Source: Amborella trichopoda (lineage: Eukaryota; Streptophyta; Magnoliopsida; Amborellales; Amborellaceae). Taken from it: DNA of 64,000 nucleotides. A program made the position numbers and the translations under genes. How positions within the stretch are numbered: the first letter of the stretch is position 1; every line of letters begins with the position of its first letter. Location: the NCBI RefSeq assembly GCF_000471905.2, contig NW_006499848.1, positions 1,467,713 through 1,531,712 of the forward strand. Direction: 5' to 3'. Shown in pieces: positions 22,711 to 34,000 of this stretch. Below the pieces are notes generated by a model. That model did no database searches. It saw only the letters and a program-made list of their open reading frames with translations, and had not been told where the DNA came from.

Positions 22711-23102
22711 GGATGAGGTTTGTACAAAGTTGAGGCCCTAAACAATCAAAATAAGGTGCAGCTCTAAAATAGTGTCCAACGATGATTTTTCCACAGCAAA
22801 AATCTTTATGATGGCCTAAAAAATTATTTTCATCCCTAATTATAAAATTTAAAGCTTCAAAAGTCGTGTAGATCGAGCAGATATATAAATATTTAAAAAT
22901 AATAAAAATTGATGACCCAGTTAATACATTATAAGGTGCACTATTTTCCAAACTTGAAATCCATTTTTTCAACAACTATACATCTCGAGGTCAAGATGAT
23001 AGAATTTAGGGTTTTTTGACATTGAAACTCTTCTTCTAGTGAGTTTTTTAGATCTGTCCTAATTCGATTTTTCAAGGACTCAATCTTATATAAACTTTTT
23101 CC
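22711..23102. mobile_element. MITE family B, copy 3 (392 bp, perfect 9-bp target duplication)
   Basis: TTATATAAA flanks both ends exactly (22702-22710 and 23103-23111). The left end GTTTGTACAAAGTTGAGGCC and the right end GACTCAATCTTATATAAACT are inverted relatives. The length is 392 bp, the same as the copy at 240-631. This copy best defines the family and supports Mutator-like mobilisation through its 9-bp duplication. Confidence 0.88.
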
Positions 23103-23111
23103 TTATATAAA

Positions 23112-23400
23112 AGCATCTAGTATATAAACTTTATCGAGTTTATACTATAGAACTAGGGGCTTCAATAATCCATGCGAGAAGTTGGAAAACCCTCATGATG
23201 CATGATATGAAAAATAAGATTCCGAGCCTTAAAATAGTCGATCTTGTATTGAACTATTCATTCTCAGGTTTTTCAAATATTTATAAATCTAATCAATCTG
23301 CAATAGGTTTAAAATTCATAATTAAAGGTGCGACTGGATCATTTTAGGAGTTTTCGCACTAGAATTGCATCAATTAACATTTTTGGGATGTGTCATACTT
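23112..23400. mobile_element. MITE family B relative, truncated
   Basis: GAGCCTTAAAATAGTCGATC, TTTTTCAAATATTTATAAAT and AGGTTTAAAATTCATAATTA follow the order seen in the interior of family B, but neither end is intact. Confidence 0.45.
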
Positions 23401-23404
23401 TTAA

Positions 23405-23790
23405 TGAAAAAAGTTCATATAAAGTTGCAACTTTAAACCGAAAAATCCATCAAAAACGTTGGTTTAATGTTGAAAAACCCTATAATTGATCATCTCGACA
23501 TTGAGAAATATGAATATGAAAAAAAAAAAAGATTTTGAGTCCTATAAATAGTACATTTTGCAACATATTGTCTAGACTGTCCATTTTCAAGATTTTCATA
23601 TATTTATAGATCTACTTGATTCTAATCATTTTTAAAGTTTAAAATTTTATAATTAGAGATGAAAATAGATTTTAAAATAATTCTAAAATTTTGTTACGTC
23701 AAAATTGCATGCTATGATAAAATTTGAAAGTACGCCTTATTTGGATTGTTTAAGGTTGCAACCTTATAGAAACCACACACAACATTATAT
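23405..23790. mobile_element. MITE family B, copy 4
   Basis: The left part TTCATATAAAGTTGCAACTT pairs with GGTTGCAACCTTATAGAAAC on the right. The interior closely resembles the copy at 4389, including GTCTAGACTGTCCATTTTCA. The length, about 385 bp, fits the family. Flanking duplications are not clear. Confidence 0.65.
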
Positions 23791-23984
23791 AACCGCACCT
23801 TTCATAGTATTCTAAGTTATTTGTATTTTGGATTTTTCTCCCTTTAGATTTTTTTTTCTTTTATTTAGATAATTATTGCTCCAATTATAAGATTTTTGGG
23901 ATGCATATTATTGGGGAAAGGGCTTTTCCAAACGTATTCGTCATTCAACAATAAACAAAATAATAGTTTAGATTATAATGTAAC

Positions 23985-24310
23985 TCACTAGGAGTTGTTA
24001 CAATGCTAAAAAACCTTCAATTCGATTATCTCGGCCGGACATGAGAAAAAATAGATTTCAAGTATTGGCAAAAATTCATCATGTAATATATTATCTAGAC
24101 CGTCCGTTTTCAAGATTTTCAAATGTTCATAGATCTGTTGGATCCACACTATTTTTGAATCTTTAAATTTGACAATCATAAGTGAAAATAAATTTTCAAA
24201 CCGTCATAAAGATTTCTAATACTGAAACATTTTATTTTGATACTATTTGGGGGTGCACCTTACTTTGATTATTTAGGACCTCGGCCTTATACAAACCACA
24301 CCCTCTTTCT
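23985..24310. mobile_element. MITE family B, partial copy 5
   Basis: Family blocks ATTATCTAGACCGTCCGTTT, TTTTCAAATGTTCATAGATC and a right end with GACCTCGGCCTTATACAAAC are present. The left end is degraded. Confidence 0.5.
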
Positions 24311-24469
24311 AGTGGCTTAGATCAGAATGTCCAAACAATGGCTAGTTCGTACTCCACTCCATGTAGCTTTGGTTCTCTGTTGTCTGTGTCTAAAACTAGT
24401 TCAACCACATAGGTGAGAGAGGAGGAAGTATTGGAGCTCCTTTATTCCAAGATTCAATTAGAGAAGGAA

Positions 24470-24510
24470 CTTCATCATCATCCGATCTTATTCTAATTAT
24501 TCGGGGTCAA
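24470..24510 (-). mobile_element. RTE LINE 3' tail, reverse orientation
   Basis: On the - strand: GACCCCGAATAATTAGAATA followed by AGATCGGATGATGATGA. The pattern is that of the RTE tail near 58000. Only the tail is present. Confidence 0.5.
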
Positions 24511-24949
24511 CCACACGAATTATCATCATTATGTTTCGTTATTTTATAGAAAGAACTAGGTCAATAATGTTTTGAAACCTACATTGGGCCTTGAACTTAG
24601 CAGTATTATGAGACCAAAAAAAGACCTAAAAGCAAAAAATAAAAATAAAATATTAAAAGTCAGACTAATGAAAAATAAAAATAAATGTCTAAATAAGATG
24701 AAAATAGATATAAAACATAAATTTTTTAAAAAATGATTTACAATTGGAGATATTTTAGAAAAATCCAAAAAAAAAAGGAAAAATATGAAAATAGGGCATT
24801 CACATAAATCATTGTTAAAAAATCCAAATTAGATGTAAAATACTTATAAATTAATTTAACAATGTAATACAATTTTAATCATTTTTATTTTTATAAAACG
24901 CCCTAGGTTTGACTCAAAAACAATATATCCATAAAATGAGTGTAACAGA

Positions 24950-25270
24950 TATGTGGATGTTGAGATGGATAAGTGGTTAACAAATAAGGGATAGAATTTG
25001 AAATGAATACATTCAAAAAAACTTAAGTGGGCTGACCATGTGTGGCACAAACCAGTACATCACTTGTTAGGAGGTGCGAGTTGGTTCAAGTGAAAAGCTA
25101 AAAAAAAGAAAGGGTAGGCCTAAATAACATGATTGGAAGTAGTAATGAAAGATATCAGGATTTATGGCCTCATTGATGGTATAGTAATTAATAAAGCAGA
25201 AAGATTGACCAGGATTCGTGTAGCCGGCCCCAATCATTTGGAAATTTTTTTTGACAATAATGATGTTGAC
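24950..25270 (+). mobile_element. RTE-clade LINE fragment (reverse transcriptase C-terminal region)
   Basis: Interrupted frames on the + strand give MWMLRWISG, then a stretch like NEYIQKNLS, then KKERVGLNN/RPK-like residues, then MEVVMKDIRIYGLIDGIVIN (from 25133) and a RIRVAGPN end. This is the conserved C-terminal end of plant RTE-type non-LTR retrotransposons (typical order MRMLRWM.., R.GRP..TW.EVV..D). Several stops and frame changes make it a dead, 5'-truncated copy. Confidence 0.7.
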
Positions 25271-25647
25271 CCTAGATTTCATCCAAATACTCGGCTCGAC
25301 AAGAGGCTGAGTCCAATTAACTCGGCTTAGTCATTCAAACCCGGTGGAGTTTCTAAACACAGATTTGGATGGATTTTCACGGTGATAAAGTTGATGAATC
25401 CCTTTTTCCTCGTGCGATTTGTTTTTTACTACGAGCCAGAGACATGAGAGAAACAATGAAAAGTTGAGAATCAAAGTTTGAAAACAACATAAATTTTCCA
25501 AAGAAAAAGTCGCTAGAGAGATAAAAAGATCGAAACTACACCGAACACCTACTGTTGCTTATGTTTTAATGGCGGCTAAGGCTAAGAGACTAAAGATTTA
25601 GAGGTGGTTATGGATCTAGTTGTAACTTTTTATGAATCAAGATTGAA

Positions 25648-25950
25648 CGTGGGCACGATACCAGAGGTGCATCGGACCTAGTCCTCTCGTACTAGAGAAA
25701 TGTTCTCTCAATGCTCTAATGCCTACATTGGATATGGACTGATATGTCTCGCGACATTCTGAACCCAACTCATGTACCATTTTAATGGGAAAACAACCCA
25801 ACCCTTGTAACATACTACCGCTCCAAATGACATTATGAATCCAGCTCATGTACCGCTTTAATGGGCGAACAACCCAATCCTTGAAACATACTTCCGCCTT
25901 AGGTGGCGAATAGCCGACATCAAGGTGCCAAATGTGAACTCTTAGGGAAA
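25648..25950 (-). pseudogene. Nuclear insertion of plastid 23S rRNA 3' region (NUPT)
   Basis: Read on the - strand, this matches the last third of plastid 23S rRNA: the GGTGCC and GATGTCGGCT block, the ATTAAAGCGGTACATGAGCT block, CAGTCCATATCC, TAGAGCATTGAGAG, TAGTACGAGAGGACTAGG and TATCGTGCCCAC. The GGATATGGAC form is plastid-like rather than nuclear 25S-like. A 76-bp segment is duplicated in tandem (25753 and 25829) relative to normal rRNA. Scattered transitions indicate age. It is a non-functional nuclear copy. The overlapping 125-codon open frame is a by-product. Confidence 0.88.
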
Positions 25951-26910
25951 GTTTTGCTAAGTTCGATGTTCTCGAGTATAGAGAGAGCGAAGAGTCAAAA
26001 TGGGAGTAGGCCATAGGTCTAGAGAGCGAAGAAGGAAAGGCCTATATGTGGGTTTTGAGTGAGTACTACTACCAAATAATAGGAGCAAGCACTCTTGTTG
26101 AATAGTGAATTTTCACTTAGTTCAGTAAATCAGATCCTATTCACACGAGTACTCGCGTCGTTACACAAGGATGAAAGACTGGTTTGAGTGACGAAGCGTA
26201 TTTTGACACATGCCTTTACAGTAGAAATATTGTGAAGGAGGGTTAGGGTGAATCCATATACAAGGACTTGGAATAGAGGTATCGATAGCTGCTATATTTA
26301 GAAGCTTGCAAACTTGGAATTTGGAGTTGCTAACAAACGCTCGAAACTGTGTAGGGTGTTTGCGGTGTTTTTTATCAAGAAAAACGTGTTTTCGGTGTTC
26401 CGAATCGAGAAAAACTATCATAATTGTGTCAATATGCATCACGTTCCTTTTTTTTTGGGCTCATCCCCTTCTTCCGTTTGGTCTTACTCTAGCACATGCA
26501 AGGCATCGGTTTGTTGTGTGGACTTCCTATGTATTTCCTATAGAGTAGAACCCAACTCCGTCGAGCCAAAAGGGAGGAGCCACCAAACGCGAATGAGGCA
26601 GATTCCATACTTCTTATACTATATGTTATGTACTTCCCCATGTCCAAATTGAATGGAGGGCTAAAATTGTTTCAATCACAATGCCAAACTTGTACATTGT
26701 TTTATTTTTAAATATTTTTCACAAAAAATTTATCACCTACTTTTGGGAGATGTATCGTGGTGTTCTTTGCTATATGTTTCGTCTTGTCTAGTTGTCATGA
26801 ATCTTTCAATTTGTTTTTTTCTTCTCTCTTTTGTGTTGTTCAACGGTGGGAATCAAACTTGAGATTCAGCGTTGCTAATCGCTCAAGCCTAACCTTGATT
26901 CCTATAAACC

Positions 26911-27181
26911 TAGGGGTGGCAATGGCCCCAGATCCAAACCGGGACCCAAGAAGTAGGGCCGAACTAGGTTCGGGTATAGGTTCAAAAATTGGAACTGGTG
27001 GGTTGGATTCGGGTCCAATTCTTGGACAATCCAAGTCCCGTAATAGTTTTTGGATCCCAATATATGAAATATATTTAAACATAATTAAGTATATAAATAT
27101 TTTAATTTTTTATCCAAGTTTAGGTCGAAGCCCCACACTATATTTTTTTGAGTCCGGGTCCCGGAGACGTTGCCACCCCTA
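26911..27181. mobile_element. hAT-type MITE (271 bp)
   Basis: TAGGGGTGGCAATGGC at the left is inverted at the right as GTTGCCACCCCTA. Subterminal GGACCC/GGGTCC-rich stretches surround an AT core with a TATATGAAATATATTTAAAC block shared with the element at 11090. The 8-bp flanks are diverged (5 of 8 bases match with a one-base shift), so the copy is older. The 141-codon frame here is incidental. Confidence 0.8.
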
Positions 27182-29800
27182 AATTGAACCTTCCAAGAGA
27201 CAAATGTAGAGAAGCGTCATATCGGGGTGTCAAGGAGTGACAATTTGAGGATTTGGAAAGGACATGATACTCGAATGACATTGGGATAACATGCAAATCT
27301 CTTCTCTAAAACGTGGACATCTATCCTCACGTTCAACCAAAATAGTTGCACAACTCTTACACCTCCAATAAAATTCAATTAAACAAACAGCATGGCACCG
27401 AATCAATTCATTGGTGTCAAAATTATTTAGGCCAAGTTTAGTGCTGCGGCTGCAATTTAGAATAGAATGGACGGCAAATATGAAGGTGACAAATGTTTCC
27501 GAAATGAATTTGTCATAAATGAAATTTATTTCACATTTGAAAATGAGCTGTTTGTTTTAAATGGACGGTATTTACATCTAAATTTGGGGTCAGACGGCAT
27601 GAGAGCACTCTGGCTTAGTTTGGTATGGTATGATGTTGATTTACCTGTAGATGAAGGGTTTTGTCAAATTATAATCCGTGGGGAAGTAGACTGAGACAAG
27701 GCATCTTTCTCATTGACCGCAGGCTACATCGGCTGTGGTTCGCTAAAAATTGAGCAAAATCCAAAGAGACATTTCTTGAAAGAAGTTGTAAAACAAGAGG
27801 GAGAGATTTTGAAGAGGAGATTTGGAAAAATAGAAGTTATGCTAGGGTATACAAATAGAAGAAAAATGAGAAACGCTAAAGGTAGGCCTACTTGCAAACT
27901 GGACCCACATGCCTAGCATTTGGAGTTGGATTAAGTTTGAGTTTGAATTGGCTAGATGAGGTGGGAATTCTAAGGATAGGGTTGACCTAGGGGTCGCCTC
28001 TAGGGTTTGATAGAGTGTAGTTCATGGGGGTTTTGGGCGATTTGTTGCCCATTTGAATTATATTTTATTACTAATAGGACCATTTTAGGGTTTGATGCAA
28101 TTAGGGGTTGAGTACGGGTTGATGATGCAAGAAGTCTTTTAGGGTATGTTAGGCTAATTAAGCAGGTTTCTAGCATATTTTGGAAGGGTTTTTATGGGAT
28201 TGGGCTTAATTGGAAGGTTGAGGCTTACTAAAAAGGGCATGGATTTCTGGGTTGTTTTCTAGGGTGTATGGATTATTGGGGTGTGGTTTATCATGGTCTA
28301 ATAGGGTGGAATGGTATCTGGTGTGGATATGGGTAGAAAAATGGTGTTTAGATTTGGACAAAGGCTGGATTTTAGGTTAAGGAAAAGTTCCTACATATGG
28401 GTCTTAGGATTCTGGTTTTTTGGAATTCCCTCTAAAGAGAAATAGTTATCCCAAGAAGGAGCATCAGTTTGGACCAAAAAGGCATATTGAATAATTTATC
28501 AAAATATTTACTTTATTGAATTAAAAATGCATGAACATTTTTTGTAATGCCTTCATCTATTTTCGATTAAAGTTATGGTTATTTGTAAAATAGTTTAGTG
28601 TGAATTTTTGTTTATAAAATGATTGTGGTTAAAAAAAAAAGGCAAAATGTTAAAAAATATTGGGAAGGTGATTTTGTAGTGGGAAAGTGTTCTATTGAAT
28701 TATCCCCCTTCATGTATAAAGTGAAAAAGCATTCTAACCCGCTTAACGTGCAATCCAAATACCTTGGGGAGTAGTATAGATTTTGTGCTCAGGAATATAA
28801 ATTATCTCATAAAGTTTTTGGCTCGTGGCCTGTTCGATTTCATATCTGACAACTTCAGGTGCTTAAATGTGTCAAAAAATATATAATCTTATTATATACA
28901 TTCTCTTTGGTAATGTCAATGAATTTTATTGTCATTTATGGAATTTTTCAGATAATAAGTCCTGCTTCTGTTAGGTTTTGCCACTAATGCATGATCCGGT
29001 AGACCTAAGCACTTTAAAAATGTTAGCAACTATAGTTAATTCCTTAGGCTGCGTTTGGGCAGACCAAAATCCGGAAGTTATTTTTCCCTTCAACCCATTT
29101 CGGAGTGAAAAATGACCCACCTCGATCAGTTTCCGTGTTTGGGTGATTTACGTTTGAAGCCCCACTCATGAAAGAAACACAGCCAAAATACCAATGTCTA
29201 ACACAAATCATTTCTCTTTCATTAATGAATAACTTCATGCCTTTAATAGACTTGTTGGGAGGTCCAAACGACAGCTTAATGGTGTTCCTCTTTTCCTGAA
29301 TTGGAGCCATTTATTTCAATAATGGGTTTTTTTAATTTTTTTGGATAGGTCAGTGAGGAATGTAAGCCCTATCCATTTTAAAAATAGTTAACGGTTTTCA
29401 AATATGTAAGTGGGAATGGAAACCTAAATGGGTAATTGAAGCTTAGATGGTGCTACCACCGTAACCTCAACCCCATTCCCACAATAATAATAGGATTTTG
29501 CCTATATAAAACCGGCTTTTCATAGAGGAATGAACTTGTTGAAAGCCCGATGCATGAGAAGATAACTGATTTTTAGGAGTACCAAAGAATAAGATGTCCA
29601 GGCATTCATGGAAATACAATCACAGTTTAGTCAAATTTAAACCTTAAATGCGTATCATTGCGGAGAAGTTCTCACAACCTTGGCTCTTGGGGACCTCTCT
29701 CTTTAGTGCATGTTGTGGAGACATGAGAAAGGCTGTGGGGTTTACCCAGCTACAATGAATAAGAAAAACAATGTATATCACCTAGATAGACTGAGGCTGT
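27182..29800. other. Anonymous intergenic stretch
   Basis: No recognisable gene. Open frames at 27467-27694 and 27713-27916 (75 and 67 codons) have no family I recognise. From about 27920 to 28420 the + strand is strongly G-over-C skewed, with TAGGGTTTGAT and GGGGTT motifs. A segment beginning GGCTGCGTTTGGGCAGACC near 29048 looks like the end of a MITE, but no partner end was found. Confidence 0.4.
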
Positions 29801-29804
29801 TTGT

Positions 29805-29900
29805 GCTTGTGTGGTTAGCGGTTGATGTTAGAGATGCTATATTTCAAGTTCGATTCCTAATGCTAAGCTAGCCATAACATAATAGAGGTTGTTTCGTCCT
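29805..29900 (+). mobile_element. Possible tRNA-derived SINE head
   Basis: TGTGGTTAGCGGTTGATG resembles a pol III A box and AAGTTCGATTCCTAATG about 30 bp later resembles a B box (GGTTCGANTCC). The segment does not fold into a complete tRNA. The spacing and an AT-rich downstream part suggest a SINE or tRNA relic. Weak call. Confidence 0.3.
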
Positions 29901-30194
29901 CTCCTCCTTTCATGTACCAAGCTTTAAGAAGATTCGACTCGAAATGTCTTTTAAAACAATATTTCACACGTATTCTAAAACAATATTTCGCGCATCAATG
30001 AGTCAGTTGTGGTGCTTCAACCTAGAGGTCGCCATCTTGAATGGCGCAATCACTTCGAGTTGCTTAGAATCAAATTATCCACCATAATGAATTGCCCCGT
30101 TTATTATAGTAGTTCAAGCGATTTTGAGTATAATGTATCTTGTAACTATTATTCAATTTTTCAAAATTTTTTTGATAATTTCAACCTCGGGACA

Positions 30195-30497
30195 TATATA
30201 TAGAAAAAGAAAAGGAGATTTCAAGTCATGAAAGTAGTGCATTGTAACGCATTATCTGGATCGTCCATTTTTAAAATTTTTAATTGTCTATAAATATGCT
30301 TGATTTGTAGAGCTTTAATTTTATCTATAAATATGCTTGATTTGTAGAGCTTTAATTTTTATAAGTATGGGTGGCAATAGATTTATTGCCTTTACAAAGC
30401 AACAAAGCATTGTTTTGAGGGGTGCCTTACTTCAATAGTATAAAGTTCACACCTTATACAAACAGGTTGAAGCTTTATATAAACTTTTTCCTTTTTA
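30195..30497. mobile_element. MITE family B, copy 6, in the ATX upstream region
   Basis: Family blocks GCATTATCTGGATCGTCCAT, CTATAAATATGCTTGATTTG (duplicated, 46-bp period) and a right end with GTTGAAGCTTTATATAAACT are present. The left end is degraded. It ends about 590 bp before the ATX start codon. Confidence 0.55.
30476..30483 (+). promoter_or_regulatory. Candidate TATA box for ATX, within a MITE end
   Basis: TATATAAA lies in the terminal repeat of the family B element. It is the only strong TATA-like motif I noticed in the 600 bp before the start codon. If used, transcription would begin near 30510, giving a leader of roughly 570 nt. Trithorax-class genes are often TATA-less, so this is speculative. 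Confidence 0.3.
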
Positions 30498-30639
30498 AAC
30501 CGGCAATTCCCACCTGGCTTTCCCAACTAGAGAATCGGTACTCCGATCTGAGCCGTCAACGATCGAGTGAGCTCCCGAGTCAATTTTCTAAAACATGGCC
30601 ACGAAAGCTTAACACCACCTGAGTATCTCCTTCGGAGCT

Positions 30640-30935
30640 TAAAGCTCTCTCTCTCTCTCCTCTCTCCGCCTCTCTCTCTCTCTCTACAATAAGTTCAGTA
30701 TCTCCAGTCTCATTTTTTCCCTCTCCTCTCCTCTCTCTTCTCTTCTCTCTAAAAGCGTAAAACTTCAAGCCTCTCTCTTTCTCTCTCCTCATTAATCCGG
30801 CGGGAAACCTATTTTTACATGCAACATACGCTCCCATACACCGGCATAGGGTTCATCCCCTCTTTCCATTCCCGAATCTCTCTCTCTCTTTCTATCTGAC
30901 ACTATAACAGGCCTGTTTCCCTCTTTTCCATACCC

Positions 30936-30979
<44 letters not shown>

Positions 30980-31033
30980 TTCCATGGCGATTGCATAAAT
31001 CCCTCAATTTCTGATTCCCTATTTCCAGACCCA

Positions 31034-31078
<45 letters not shown>

Positions 31079-31079
31079 T
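30640..31079 (+). promoter_or_regulatory. CT/GA-rich leader of the ATX gene
   Basis: Long (CT)n tracts cover 30644-30700, 30720-30750, 30935-30977 and 31034-31079. Plant GAGA-repeat binding proteins of the BBR/BPC family recognise such tracts and pyrimidine-rich leaders are common, so a regulatory role is plausible. All long - strand open frames here are simply ERERER-type readings of the repeat. Confidence 0.55.
30984..30998 (+). other. Upstream ORF (M-A-I-A) in the ATX leader
   Basis: ATGGCGATTGCATAA starts exactly 100 nt before the main ATG and has the same TCCATGGC context. The two sites follow similar (CT)n tracts, so the leader segment appears duplicated. A minimal uORF like this could reduce main-frame initiation. 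Whether it is in the mRNA is inference. Confidence 0.5.
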
Positions 31080-31083
31080 TTCC

Positions 31084-34000
31084 ATGGCATTGCGCAAGCC
31101 CCACAAGCTCATGGAAGAGGAAGAGGAGGCGGACAATGATACCCCAATAAGGTATCTCCCTCTTGATCATCTCTACTCCTCCACATCTCGGTGCATAAAC
31201 CCTAGTGGCTCTACCATGTCCAAGAAAATTAAAGCCCGGAAACTCCCTGATCCCTCTTCCCCTCTCATTGTCTATCATCGTCGAGACAAAAAGCAGCGGC
31301 TTTATCTCTCTAACTCACCCTCCAATGATTCCATGACTGATGATTCGGAATTAGGTTTTCGATCCGAAAACTCTAAGATATGCAGAGAATTGGGGCCTTC
31401 TGGTAGAGCTAGGAAGAAGAAAAGCACGGTGAATCAAGAGCTTGCGAGCTTGGGCATTGATTCTAGTGTTATGTTGGATTTTGAGGGGTCGAGGCTTAGA
31501 GAGAGTAGGGTTAGAGAAGAGAGAGAAGTCAGTGCTAAACATGGTGGAAGGAGTTCGAAAAGGGGTGGAAGGAGTGGGGCAATGGGTTCTCGAGGTCCAA
31601 CCAAATCATTAGTGGGCGAGTCTTCTTCTGCAACTAAGAAATGGGTTGAGTAAGTTTCTTGGTGCTTTTACTTTGTATTCTCCAAACATTTCAACTTTTT
31701 TAAGGTTTATTGTTTTCGATGGTCGTGCCAAGTTTTTAGGTTTGAATTGTGCAATGTGCATTTGCATGCTTTGGATCACTGATATATTGATGCTAAATTG
31801 CTAAGCCGTCTTGCTCTTTGATTGCATTATATGACCATTTTGCTATTATTCTTTGCATCTCTCTCTCACTCTCACTCTCACTCTCACTCTCTCTCTATCT
31901 CTATCTATCTGTCTGTCTCTCTATCTCTATCTATCTGTCTGTCTATCTATATATCACCCCTCCATCCTCTTTTAGCTTTGACTGAAGTCTCCTGTTTTGG
32001 ATTCCCACATGTGATCGAGTTATAATCTTTGATGCATGGATGTTTTCCTTGTCTTCTTTACTTTTTTTTTGTCCCGTCTCCCTCTCTAAAGATTTTCCTT
32101 TTTGATTGAAAACTTTTGAATTGATTCTTTGCCTAGGACAACAACCAAAATTCTCTTCTTCTTTAGCAAGTGTTGTCCACACACATTTGGCTATTCTTCT
32201 TCTTATTTGTCTTCTCCTTCTTCTACAGCTCTCCCTCCTACTCTAGCAATTGAGCTAATTGAGTTTCGCTATCTTTTATACGTTTTTTCTTCTATTTCTG
32301 TGTGTGTGTCTCTCTCCACCTCTCTCTATATTATTAGTTGCTTTATAGCCTTTGTTGGAATCTCCATGTGAAGCGGTTGTTTCAGCTATCAATTTATGGT
32401 TATCAAGAAATTGTGGTTCTCCACAATGTTCTCGTTTTTTGACCTTTTTTTTTTTTTGAGTGCAGGTTAAGTTTTGACAATGTCGATCCGGCAGCATTTA
32501 TTGGCCTCAAATGCAAAGTAAGACGTCTTTTGATATTTTATTTCTTTTCATTTATTAGATCATATTTAACACTGAAGAAATAAATTCCATCTAATTGCAA
32601 TTAATAAGTTTACTTCTAATCTTTTTGCGGAGTAATTCCTAACAGTGAACTGCATGTAGGTGTTCTGGCCGATGGATGATGCCTGGTATCGTGGTTCTGT
32701 TTCTGGGTATAGTCCAGACACAAACCATCATCACGTAAGACTCATGATTTTGACCCATATCCCCTTACATAGTTTCCATTCGAACTGTATTTTTCAAAAA
32801 ATATATGTTTATTCCTTCTACCATCTTCAAAATGTCAATACTATCAAGATGCGGCTAAAATGTCAAAACTATCAAGATGTAGTTGTGTTTTAATTATTTC
32901 TTGGACTTCATGATAGGAATTTCATAAGTTTTGCCCCGCTTTCTCATGATATTCCTTTACTTATTTGCTACTGTTTTTTCCTTCAATATTTCCATTCTTA
33001 ATTTGGAATCTGGTATTTTTATTACGTGTTGCACTTATAAATGATAATTAAATATGCCCGTGTCTCTATACTTTGTGCTATGGTTTCTTTCATGAGAAAT
33101 TTTCTTGGCCGAACATGTGCTCTTCACTGCAGATTCACTATGATGATGAGGATGATGAATGCCTGCTTCTTTCAGCTGAGAAAATGAAGTTTTTTATCTC
33201 TCGTGAGGAAATGCAGCATTTGAACTTGAAATTTAGAGATCGTAGGACTGATGCGAGAGGTTTGGACTATGATGAGATGTTTGTGTTAGCTGCCGGCTAT
33301 GATGACCATGAGCTTGATCATGGGGATGTCATATGGGCGAAACTTACAGGTTGGTGAATGGAATATATTTTGGTCGACACTTTGAGCTTGCAACAATAAA
33401 TCTTATTTGATTAATATGTATCATGAAATATTATTTCTTTTCTTTTTATTGGTATGAATTTGTCTTATATGATACGACAAGTCTGAACCATGCATGCGAC
33501 ATTTATATTGTATAAGTTCTTATCAAATGTGGCTACATAGTCATAAGTAGTGTCCTTACATAGTTTTTTTGGTTTATTTGATTTGTGTAAGAAACATATC
33601 TTTTCATTTTCACTACTTTCCACTTCATCTCTTGAGGTAACAGAATCTGAACTAAACGATTTCCAGCTATTCTAAATGTTTGTACCAGGTATATCTGATA
33701 GCTACAGTACAAAATATTGAGAAACTAACCCTAGTCATGCTCTGATGATCTTTATCATGAACTTATTGGGCATTACTCTGTGATAGATAAAATGAAAGCA
33801 TCAATTCCAAGAAGTCTTTTGAAACTAGGGAACCGTCCATGTATGGAAATTGCAAAACAATATAACAATTTTGGTTAACTAGAACTTTTGGGATTGGTTA
33901 GTTTGGTGGTGTCTTGCCTTTGAAGATCCTGTTGTTGGGCTCTAATTAAATTAGCCAGGGTATGCATCTTCCACGACGTATGAGCAGAGGAGGAAACCTG

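Noticed and set aside
25637-26014. A 125-codon - strand frame
   Set aside because: It overlaps the plastid 23S rRNA insertion; rRNA relics often give spurious frames.
29805-29900. A functional tRNA gene
   Set aside because: A- and B-box-like motifs are present, but no acceptor stem or anticodon arm can be formed.
30580-31278. Three overlapping - strand open frames of 85-114 codons with ERERER-type sequence
   Set aside because: They read the complementary strand of the (CT)n leader repeats of the ATX gene.
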